Source of the DNA: Azospirillaceae bacterium
Lineage (GTDB): Bacteria > Pseudomonadota > Alphaproteobacteria > Azospirillales > Azospirillaceae
Reading direction: 5' to 3'
DNA: 64,000 nucleotides
Assembly: GCA_028283825.1 (NCBI GenBank)
Contig: JAPWJW010000001.1
Span: 1,240,001-1,304,000 of the forward strand
Position 1 is the stretch's first letter; the number at the start of each line of letters is the position of its first letter. The notes under the pieces were generated by a model, which was not told the origin of the DNA, did not search any database, and was given only the letters and a program-made list of their open reading frames with translations. Of this stretch, positions 8,719-15,878 are shown in pieces. Position numbers and translations under genes: made by a program.

Positions 8719-9571
8719 CCTCCGCACCGGCAGGTGCTGCAGGGTCACGCCATCTGTAGCCGAAGGCCGCGAAATTCTCAATTTCCGCAAAGCCACGATC
8801 GACAGCATTGAATTTGCTCCGGATCCGCTTGATCGATGAGCGCACGTTGGTCCGATACCCATCCTCGCCGCTGCCGGCAACGAAACCGCTCCAATGCACG
8901 CGGTCATAGATGGCCCGGTAGGTGACGTGCTCGCCCAGATGGGTCACCATGAATTCCACGATACTAAATTCGGTGACGGTAAGCATCACGTCCCGGCCAT
9001 TCCAAAAGGCTCGGTTGACCTTGGGCTTAAGGGTAAGGCTGCCGCAAACGATCTCATCCCCGACCTGGCCTTTGGTGATGGTGGGCTGGTTCTGGGCGGT
9101 GGGCGGCTGCACGATCAGGCGGATGCGGCGGGCCAGGACGGAGATGCCGCGCGTCTTGTCGATGAAATCGACGGCACCGCGGTCCAGGGCTAGGGTTTCA
9201 TTGGCGGGCATGGACATGCCGGTCAGGAAGATGGCCGGGATGCGGCACCCGCGCCGGCGCAGGTCAGGCAGCAGGTCAATGCCCAGCGTCCGTTCCAGGC
9301 ACCAGTCGATGATCAGGATGTCGGCGGCGCCGTCATTCAGGCCGCGGCCATCGTCGTCGTCGCTGGACAGGAAGCCGAGCAGCGCCTTGGCGTCGGGGAA
9401 ACCCGTGACGGCGAAACCCTGGTCTTCCAACTCACCCATCGCCGCCTCGCGGAAGGCGTCGTCGTCGTCGACCAACGCCACGCGGATCGGTGTGGTGGGC
9501 AGGATGTCATTTGGCTTGAGCCACGGCCCGGATGTCGGCCAGGCAGTAGCGTTTGCGGTCGCCGGTGTCAT
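8675..9571 (-). CDS. ChvI-like OmpR-family response regulator
   Basis: 298 residues: a receiver (IRVALVDDDDAFREAAM; phosphoacceptor in ILIIDWCLERT; FIDKTRG) and an OmpR winged helix whose end (NVRSSIKRIRSKFNAVDRGF, EIENFAAFGYRWRD) closely resembles rhizobial ChvI. ChvI/ChvG systems control exopolysaccharide and envelope genes, which fits the adjacent EPS locus. About 30 extra residues precede the receiver, and about 20 follow the winged helix. ATG 9571 has GAGGTG about 9 bases upstream. It overlaps the lipoprotein gene by 65 bases and the kinase by 44 or more, so the three are co-translated. Confidence 0.9.
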   Translation of the reverse strand: MTPATANATAWPTSGPWLKPNDILPTTPIRVALVDDDDAFREAAMGELEDQGFAVTGFPDAKALLGFLSSDDDDGRGLNDGAADILIIDWCLERTLGIDLLPDLRRRGCRIPAIFLTGMSMPANETLALDRGAVDFIDKTRGISVLARRIRLIVQPPTAQNQPTITKGQVGDEIVCGSLTLKPKVNRAFWNGRDVMLTVTEFSIVEFMVTHLGEHVTYRAIYDRVHWSGFVAGSGEDGYRTNVRSSIKRIRSKFNAVDRGFAEIENFAAFGYRWRDPAAPAGAEDELGRTADIRITHG

Positions 9572-10055
9572 TGTCACTTGTCACCTCATAGCTTAGGACG
9601 CGGTATGCCTGCGTCTTGATGTCGGGGTACAGTGTCAGATCGACGGTGCAGGCCCCGTGCCGATACAGCCATTCCTTCCCTGGGGCCAAATCCTGCTGGG
9701 AAGACGGCGGCCCCATCAGGGCCTGAAGCTGGGATTCGTCCAAACCCACCAATTCCACGTCGGTGGGCACCGTCAGCGCCGCGTTGTTCGTTCCCACCGC
9801 CGGGGTTGGCGCGGCGGGGGAGGCGGGCACGCGGCGGGCCGCAGCGACGCGGCCGGTGGTGCCACCGGAATTGGTGGAACTGTCGCTCGCTGGAGGGGGA
9901 ACCTGGGCCTTAGCCCGGCTGGGTGCCGGACGTGCGACCGCGATCTTCTGCGGCGCGGGCTTGGCCTGCTCCCACGGGGGCAGCCAGGCGGCACATCCCG
10001 ACAGCAGCATCAGCCCAGCCAGGCCTGCCCGTTGCCAAAATTTTCCGCGCACCAC
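9507..10055 (-). CDS. Lipoprotein of unknown function upstream of the ChvI-like pair
   Basis: 182 residues starting at GTG with GGAGG six bases upstream. A lipobox (LAGLMLLSGC) predicts a lipid-anchored protein. A proline/alanine-rich linker leads to a C-terminal domain (VELVGLDESQLQALMGPP ... GKEWLYRHGACTVDLTLYPD) that resembles the small SmpA/BamE-like fold, where L-x-x-L-G-x-P is common. Being first in a lipoprotein-regulator-kinase operon, it could be an accessory sensor of envelope state, comparable to periplasmic partners of other two-component systems; this is inference. No specific family was recognised. Confidence 0.75.
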   Translation of the reverse strand: MVRGKFWQRAGLAGLMLLSGCAAWLPPWEQAKPAPQKIAVARPAPSRAKAQVPPPASDSSTNSGGTTGRVAAARRVPASPAAPTPAVGTNNAALTVPTDVELVGLDESQLQALMGPPSSQQDLAPGKEWLYRHGACTVDLTLYPDIKTQAYRVLSYEVTSDNDTGDRKRYCLADIRAVAQAK

Positions 10056-10794
10056 AGATAACCTCCATAAGGGACGACCTCCGTCGGCCCAGTCCCGGGC
10101 GGTGCCCGGGGCCGGTCTTGCACATCAATGGGGTGGTCCCTCCCGGGGAGCCTGCCTTCAAAGCCTTTGCGGTTCCCGGTGGGCTGGGGCCGCGGCCATT
10201 TTATGGTTAAGAAATCGTCCGGCCCTTATTTTCCACCCGATCATGGCATCACCATGGCGCGTGGCCCGGCCCAACGGTCCTACCCTTTTTAGATGATCAG
10301 TTTGGTTCGACTGGTGCTGCAAGTGCGAGATGGGTTGAGCAACTAACAGTTACGTACAATTTTTCATAAACGCGATTCAACGAACAAAACGATGGCGTTT
10401 GCAAGAGAGTCAACAATGCCTTGCAATGGCGCGTATCCGCCATTGGGCATTCGGCGAACACAGTTTCGTCACATGGCGCGTGCGACATATGTCGAACGCG
10501 AGGGGATATAGGGCGACAACCTGGAATGGAGTGTTCGAATAGCCGCTTGGGGCAAGAATACGGCGATCTATTTGCTGTCCGGGGTATGTCCTATGCCACA
10601 ACTTTGACAGACGTTTTGCACTTGCACAGTCATTCAGGTAGGCCAATTCTGGTGAGGGGGCGTGGGAAACCACCCCCAAATATCCCCAAAATCATCGGCC
10701 TCACGCGCCCGGGCCGGAACTTCCACGGCCTGGGAATATTCAGCCTTAGCAGGGGCAGCGGCGGGGTTCTACTGACCTTTGAGCGAGGTTAATC
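10056..10794. other. 739-base gap without a convincing gene
   Basis: The stretch lies between the divergent lipoprotein and beta-helix genes and must carry both promoters. The part from about 10290 to 10660 is more AT-rich than its surroundings. Open frames of up to 123 codons exist on both strands, but none has a recognisable domain or good ribosome binding site. No clear hairpin or repeat was seen. Confidence 0.5.
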
Positions 10795-12018
10795 ATGGAT
10801 CGCCGACATTTGATCGCGGCAGGTGCCGCGTTGCCCTTCGGCTTGTCTGCGGCGGGGGTCGGACGCGCGTCTGCCGCCGTGGCCGGGGGGGACGACCAGG
10901 TGGCGCAGGTTGCCGCCACCACCACCGCCAAGGCCACCCCCACCGTCTACGACTATGGTGCCGTGGGTGATGGCGTTACCGACGACAGCGCCGCTTTCGC
11001 CAAGGCCCTGGCCGCCGCCGCGACCAACGGCCTGCTGGTCATCGTTCCGGCCGGCACCTATGCCATCAAGAAGACCATCTCCTTCGTGTCCACAGCCGAC
11101 GTGGGCAAGCCCTGGGGGCTGCTGGCGCAAGGGGCGACCCTGGTGTCATCCATCACCAACGGCACCGACATCATGAGCCTGCAGGCGGTCAACACCGTCC
11201 GCTATTTCCGCATCCTGGGCGGGTTCAAAATCCAGGGGACGGGGACGGATGGCAACGGCCTGCGCATCATCGCCTACGGCAGTTCCTATTTCTTTTACAA
11301 CGTGACGCTGGACGGGGTCTGTATCGAAGGGGCGGGCCTGAATGGCCTGCTGTTCGAGGGCAACGTCTTTGAAAGCGTGCTGATCGGTTGCTTCTTCCAG
11401 GACTGCAAGCAGAACGGCGCCGTCTTCGCGCAGTCCCAGGGGGGGGTCTGTTCGGCCATCACCATTCTTGGCTGCTTCTTCGCCCAGAACACCAAATGCG
11501 GCATGATGGCCACCAACTTCGACGCCACCTACGGCGGCACGACCGACGTGCGCATCTATGGCGGTTATTGCCGCGACAACGGCAGTTACGGCTTCTACTA
11601 CAACAACGGCACCTCCAGCGGTGCCGCGATCGAGCAGGTGGGGTTCGAGAACAACTGCCGCGCGTTATCGCCCGGCGACACCACGGGCGCGCATGTCTAT
11701 GGCCTGGTGCAAATCCGCATGCGCAGTTGCACGGGTTATAACGAGGGCGGCGGGGCCACCTACATGCTGCGTGGATGGTTCAGCACGCTGGCCTCGATGG
11801 ACAATTGCGACCAGTCGGCCGGCGGTGCCATGGCGACGACGGGCAAGTCGCGGCTGGTGCAGGTGAACGGCAGCGCCGCCGGCCATGTGCTGATGAGCGC
11901 GTCGGGCGGTGGGCTGGACGTGGTCAGCGGTACCGGCTGCACCTGGACGGCGGAGAACTGTTCCGGCACGTCGCCGGCCGGCACCCTCAGCCTGAAAACC
12001 ACCACGACATCAAATTAG
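10795..12018 (+). CDS. Exported right-handed beta-helix protein (pectate-lyase-3 / GH28-like)
   Basis: 407 residues. The N-terminus MDRRHLIAAGAALPFGLSA with an Ala-x-Ala site near residue 27 is a secretion signal, possibly Tat (twin Arg). The segment VYDYGAVGDGVTDDSAAFAK is the hallmark opening of pectate-lyase-superfamily beta-helix proteins, followed by repeated short strands rich in Asn, Gly and Cys. Such proteins cleave or bind acidic polysaccharide, and some act in EPS trimming. Catalytic Asp/His motifs of true polygalacturonases are not obvious, so it may be a lyase or a binding scaffold. It stands alone with its own terminator. Confidence 0.78.
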   Translation: MDRRHLIAAGAALPFGLSAAGVGRASAAVAGGDDQVAQVAATTTAKATPTVYDYGAVGDGVTDDSAAFAKALAAAATNGLLVIVPAGTYAIKKTISFVSTADVGKPWGLLAQGATLVSSITNGTDIMSLQAVNTVRYFRILGGFKIQGTGTDGNGLRIIAYGSSYFFYNVTLDGVCIEGAGLNGLLFEGNVFESVLIGCFFQDCKQNGAVFAQSQGGVCSAITILGCFFAQNTKCGMMATNFDATYGGTTDVRIYGGYCRDNGSYGFYYNNGTSSGAAIEQVGFENNCRALSPGDTTGAHVYGLVQIRMRSCTGYNEGGGATYMLRGWFSTLASMDNCDQSAGGAMATTGKSRLVQVNGSAAGHVLMSASGGGLDVVSGTGCTWTAENCSGTSPAGTLSLKTTTTSN

Positions 12019-12030
12019 CTGGAAATAAGA

Positions 12031-12070
12031 TAACGGGATGCGGAGTCGCCTCCGCATCCCGTTTGACTTT
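12031..12070 (+). terminator. Strong, probably bidirectional terminator
   Basis: ACGGGATGCGGAG (12033-12045) pairs perfectly with CTCCGCATCCCGT (12050-12062) over the loop TCGC, followed by TTTGACTTT on plus and TTATCTTATTT on minus. It lies 13 bases after the beta-helix stop and 25 bases beyond the hydrolase stop on the opposite strand, so it can end both transcripts. Confidence 0.85.
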
Positions 12071-12086
12071 AAGTCGCTCGGGCTTG

Positions 12087-13135
12087 TCAGCCTTTGATGA
12101 AGGCCAGCAGGTCGGCGTTGATGACGTCGGCGTGGGTGGTGGCCATGCCGTGGGGGAAGCCCTTGTAGACCTTCAGCGTGCCGTTCTTGACCAGCTTGGC
12201 CGACAGCGGGGCGGAATCCGCGAACGGTACGATCTGGTCGTCATCGCCGTGCATGATCAGGACCGGCACGTCGATCTTCTTCAGATCCTCGGTGAAGTCG
12301 GTCTCGGAGAAGGCCTTGATGCAGTCGTAGTGGGCCTTGATGCCGCCGGCCATACCCTGCCGCCACCAATTGTCGATCACGCCCTCGGACACCTTGGCGC
12401 CCGGACGGTTGAAGCCGTAGAACGGGCCGGCCGGAATGTCGCGGTAGAACTGGGCCCGGTTGGCCGCCAGATTGGCGCGGAAGCCGTCGAACACCTCAAT
12501 GGGCAGGCCGCCGGGGTTCTTGTCGGACTTGACCATGATGGGCGGCACGGCACCGATCAGCACGGCCTTGGACACCCGGCCCTTTTCGGCACGGGCGACA
12601 TAGTGCGCCACCTCGCCGCCGCCGGTGGAATGGCCGATGTGGACGGCACCCTTCAGATCCAGGGCGGCGGCCAGCGCCACCACGTCGGCGGCATAGGTGT
12701 CCATCTCATTGCCGGTATCGGTCTGGGTGGACCGGCCGTGGCCGCGCCGGTCATGGGCGATGACGCGATAGCCATGGCCCAGGAAGAACATCATCTGGTT
12801 GTCCCAGTCGTCCGCGCTCAGCGGCCAGCCGTGATGGAAGACGATGGGCTGGGCGGACTCTTGGGGCCCCAGTCCTTGTAGAAAATCTCAACGCCGTCCT
12901 TGGTGGTGATCGTGCTCATCGTCTGATTTCCTTTGCCGGCCGGGTGGCCATGGTCATGGGGATGGGGTTCAGGGACGGCCAGGGCCGTCGTCGCGCTCAA
13001 GGGCAGGGCCGCCAGAGCGGCCAAGGCGCCGGCACCCGCCAACATTGTCCGGCGGGTGGCTTCATGTCCGGATTGGGCTGGCATCATGGTGTCCAGTGTC
13101 GGACCGGCCGTCGGCGTTGGATCGTTCTTTGTCAT
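12087..13135 (-). pseudogene. Tat-exported chloroperoxidase-like alpha/beta hydrolase, frameshifted
   Basis: Two frames together give one protein. The first (13135 to about 12866) has a twin-arginine signal (ATRRTMLAGAGALAALA ... LALA) and the family start [19 protein letters not shown]. The second (about 12866 to 12087) continues with [12 protein letters not shown], the nucleophile elbow GHSTGG, the acid HGDDDQIVP and the base PHGMATTH. Adding one C to the GGGGCCCC run at 12863-12870 restores [21 protein letters not shown], which joins the frames exactly. As read, the gene is broken after the first 105 residues; a sequencing error in the homopolymer run is a real alternative. The intact family hydrolyses esters and can form peracids with peroxide. 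Confidence 0.8.
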
Positions 13136-13164
13136 GGTCCCTGGCGTCCCCTATCAGGTCGGTG

Positions 13165-13192
13165 CGCGGGGGACCGGATCCGGCCCCCCGCG
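13165..13192. terminator. 28-base GC-rich palindrome between dps and the hydrolase gene
   Basis: CGCGGGGGACCGGA (13165-13178) pairs with TCCGGCCCCCCGCG (13179-13192) with a single A-C mismatch. It lies about 110 bases after the dps stop and 30 bases before the hydrolase start on minus. No T-run follows, so it may instead be an operator or transcript-processing hairpin. Confidence 0.4.
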
Positions 13193-13301
13193 GTTGCCCA
13201 GGGTAGGGCGGCGGGGGGCCGGCGGCTTGCAGGCTTGGGCGCGATTTGACTATTCGTGCGCCGAAATCATTCGCTGGGCGAAGTGAAATCCCGCTGATGG
13301 A

Positions 13302-13763
13302 TCAGTCTTTGGCGATGGTCTGGTTCAGGAACCAGGCGCGTTCCTCGGCCTCGTCGATCCAGTTTTCCAGCAGGCTGGCGGAGGCGACGTCGCCGGCTTC
13401 GTCACAGACCTCATGCGCCTCGCGCAGGATGGCGGCCAGGGTGACGTTGTCCTCATGCAGTTCCTTCAGCATGTCCAGCGCCTTGATGCCGTCCGCGTCG
13501 CTGTCCTTGATGCGTTGCAGCTTGGCGATCTGGCCGATGGACTTCAGCGTGGTGCCGCCCACCTTGCGCACGCGCTCGGCGATGGCGTCGGTGGTGGCGA
13601 AGATCTGCGCCGACTGCGCGTCCAGCAGCAGATGATATTCCCGGAAATGCGGGCCGGAAATGTGCCAGTGGAAGTTCTTGGTCTTGAGGTAAAGGGCGAA
13701 CATATCGGCCAGCAGGGGCGTCAACGCGCCGGGGACGCCCTGGAAGTTCGGCTTCGTGCTCAT
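13302..13763 (-). CDS. dps: Dps-family DNA-binding ferritin-like protein
   Basis: 153 residues, the usual size. The ferroxidase/dimer region is KTKNFHWHISGPHFREYHLL (His32, His34, Asp48 region), followed by AIAERVRKVGG and a helical C-terminus. ATG 13763 is supported by GGGAG about 10 bases upstream; an upstream extension to 13811 lacks support. Dps dodecamers oxidise and store iron with peroxide and protect DNA in starvation and oxidative stress. The C-terminus is not lysine-rich, so DNA binding may use the N-terminus or be weak. Its neighbours are stress-type genes (peroxidase-like hydrolase, pirin). Confidence 0.92.
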   Translation of the reverse strand: MSTKPNFQGVPGALTPLLADMFALYLKTKNFHWHISGPHFREYHLLLDAQSAQIFATTDAIAERVRKVGGTTLKSIGQIAKLQRIKDSDADGIKALDMLKELHEDNVTLAAILREAHEVCDEAGDVASASLLENWIDEAEERAWFLNQTIAKD

Positions 13764-13975
13764 TCTGTCAATTCTCCCGTCTGGTTCATGGTACTGGGGC
13801 AGGTATGCCACGCGGATGCACGCGTGGACTGGCTAGCAGCCGGCCTCGGCCCCGTCTTGTAGGGTTGCACTTAAATCGTGACGCCTGTACCCCAAGCGCC
13901 TTCAAAGATTTAGGAAGCCGAACGGCCATTCCAAGCCGGCGAAATGGCCTCATTCGAATGGCAATCCCGGGGAAT

Positions 13976-14003
13976 GGGCGCGCCCACGGGAAAAGGCGCG
14001 CCC
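13976..14003 (-). terminator. Hairpin downstream of the pirin gene
   Basis: GGGCGCGCC (13976-13984) pairs with GGCGCGCCC (13995-14003), 9 bp with a 10-base loop, 14 bases after the pirin stop on minus. There is no T-tract, so this may be a processing or rho-assisted 3' end. Confidence 0.45.
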
Positions 14004-14017
14004 AGAACGACCCCAAA

Positions 14018-14716
14018 TCAGGCGGCATCGACCAGTACGATCTCCGCATCCTCGACGCCGACCAGTTCGACCGTCGACTGTTCGGTGATGGCGGCACCAT
14101 CGCGGGCCTCGATCCGCACGCCATCGATCTCGACCACACCCTTGGCCGGCACCAGATAGGCGTGGCGGCTGGGGTCCAGGGTGAGGCTGACGCGCTCGCC
14201 CGCCTTGACCGTGGCCCCCATGACGCGGGCCTTGGCGCGGATGGGCAGGGCGCCCTCATCCCCGTCGAAGCCGCTGGCCAGGGTCACGAACTTGCCGGAG
14301 CGGTCGGCCTTGGGGAAAGGCTTGGCGCCCCAGGACGGCGTGCCGCCCCGCGTTTCCGGCTGGATCCAGATCTGGAAGATGCGGGTGGTCTCATCCTCCA
14401 GATTGTATTCGGAGTGGCGGATGCCGGAACCGGCCGACATCACCTGCACGTCGCCGGCCTCGGTCCGGCCTTCGTTGCCCTGGCTGTCCTGGTGGGTGAT
14501 GGCGCCGTCGCGGACATAGGTGATGATCTCCATGTCGGCATGCGGGTGCGGCGGGAAGCCGGACTTGGGCGCGATCTCGTCATCGTTCCAGACCCGCAGG
14601 TTGCCCCAGTGCATGCGGCTGGGGTCATAGTAGCTGGCGAACGAGAAGTGGTGCTTGGCCTTCAGCCAGCCATGGTTGGCACCACCCAGCTTGGCATAGG
14701 GACGACGTTCGATCAT
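14018..14716 (-). CDS. Pirin-family protein (YhhW-like quercetinase)
   Basis: 232 residues, equal to YhhW. The N-terminal cupin has the metal ligands HPHADMEIITY and Glu/His in GIRHSEYNLED; the opening ANHGWLKAKHHFSFASYYDP is characteristic. ATG 14716 is fixed by AAGGAG 8 bases upstream, discarding a 45-residue extension to 14851. Bacterial pirins of this type are metal-dependent cupins with quercetin 2,3-dioxygenase activity in vitro; the natural substrate is unknown. A LysR regulator is divergently encoded 154 bases away, a frequent arrangement, and is the likely regulator. Confidence 0.9.
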   Translation of the reverse strand: MIERRPYAKLGGANHGWLKAKHHFSFASYYDPSRMHWGNLRVWNDDEIAPKSGFPPHPHADMEIITYVRDGAITHQDSQGNEGRTEAGDVQVMSAGSGIRHSEYNLEDETTRIFQIWIQPETRGGTPSWGAKPFPKADRSGKFVTLASGFDGDEGALPIRAKARVMGATVKAGERVSLTLDPSRHAYLVPAKGVVEIDGVRIEARDGAAITEQSTVELVGVEDAEIVLVDAA

Positions 14717-14824
14717 GACAAAGCTCCTTGGCTCTTCGATTTCCGGGCGGCGCCGTCGGATGGTTCCGTTGGTCGCCGCCGCTGTCATGGCTAAAGATGG
14801 CCCTGGACGCGGCTGCGGAAAATA

Positions 14825-14851
14825 GAAACTATGGAACTTCATCGTTTCCAT
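14825..14851. promoter_or_regulatory. Candidate LysR operator between pirin and lysR genes
   Basis: Two interlocking inverted repeats lie just before the lysR start: ATGGAA (14831-14836) with TTCCAT (14846-14851), and GAAAC (14825-14829) with GTTTC (14844-14848). Their position between divergent genes suits a LysR-type autoregulatory site. No binding data; short arms. Confidence 0.4.
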
Positions 14852-14870
14852 TTATGTGGTCTTCATTCCC

Positions 14871-15803
14871 ATGTCCCTTCCTGATCTCGAGGCCTGGGCC
14901 ATCTTCGCCAAGGTGGCGGAAACCGGGTCCTTCGCCGGCGCTGCCCAGGAATTGAACCTGTCCAACGCCACCGTGTCCAAGGCCATGAGCCGGTTGGAGG
15001 CGCGGCTGGGTGAGCGGCTGATCCACCGCACCTCCCGCCGCTTCTCGCTGACCGAGACGGGGCGGGTGCTGGCGGTGCGCGCCGCGCAAATCCTGGCGGA
15101 GGGGGAGGCGGTGGAGGCGGAGGCCCAGGCCAAGTCCAGCCAGCCCCGGGGGCGGGTGCGGCTGGCCGCGCCGATGTCCTTCGGCGTGCGGCATGTGGCC
15201 CCGGCCATGCCGGAATTCCTGGCGGCCTACCCCGACGTGACGGTGGATTTGCAGCTGGATGACCGGCAGGTCGATCTGGTGGCGGGCGGTGTCGATGTGG
15301 CCCTGCGCATCGCCGACCTGGCGGATTCCAGCCTGATGACGCGGCGCCTGTGCCCCGTGCGCCGCTGGGTGGTGGGGGCGCCCACCTACTTCCGGCGCCA
15401 TGGCCGGCCGGCGCGGCCGCGCGACCTGAAGGATCACGCCTGCCTGGTGTACAGCTACCTCGCCACCGGCGACACCTGGCGCTTCACCCACCTGGACGGG
15501 ACGGAGGAGGCGGTGCGGGTCAAGGGTCCCTTGAGCGCGACCAACGCCGACGCGCTGCAGGACGCGCTGGAGGCCGGGCTGGGCGTGGCCTTGCAGCCCG
15601 ATTTCCTGGCGTGGGACGCCGTGCAGGCCGGCCGGCTGGAGGTGGCGTTCCTGGATTGGGCGCCGCCCGCCCTGGCCATCAACCTGATCACCCCCGCCGG
15701 CGGGCCGCGCGCCGCGCGGGTGGCGGTGCTGCTGGACTTCCTGGCCCATCGTTTTACCGCCGGGTCGGCGCCGTGGACGCGGGAACTGCCCGCCGCCGGC
15801 TGA
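14871..15803 (+). CDS. LysR-family transcriptional regulator
   Basis: 310 residues. The N-terminal winged helix-turn-helix is classical ([20 protein letters not shown] ... [21 protein letters not shown]), and the C-terminal periplasmic-binding-like effector domain starts near residue 90 ([12 protein letters not shown]). The subgroup with [14 protein letters not shown] and this effector domain includes regulators of pirins and efflux or oxidoreductase genes. ATG 14871 is chosen over a GTG at 14856. It is divergent from pirin. Effector unknown. Confidence 0.93.
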   Translation: MSLPDLEAWAIFAKVAETGSFAGAAQELNLSNATVSKAMSRLEARLGERLIHRTSRRFSLTETGRVLAVRAAQILAEGEAVEAEAQAKSSQPRGRVRLAAPMSFGVRHVAPAMPEFLAAYPDVTVDLQLDDRQVDLVAGGVDVALRIADLADSSLMTRRLCPVRRWVVGAPTYFRRHGRPARPRDLKDHACLVYSYLATGDTWRFTHLDGTEEAVRVKGPLSATNADALQDALEAGLGVALQPDFLAWDAVQAGRLEVAFLDWAPPALAINLITPAGGPRAARVAVLLDFLAHRFTAGSAPWTRELPAAG

Positions 15804-15878
15804 GAGGGTTGCGGCCGGCGGCCCATTGCTGGGATAATTTGCCACCGCTTACCCGCCATCCTCCAACCGTCTGAGCTC

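Noticed and set aside
10421-10792. Possible 123-codon gene in the gap upstream of the beta-helix gene
   Set aside because: No recognisable domain, no convincing ribosome binding site and sequence resembling non-coding DNA.
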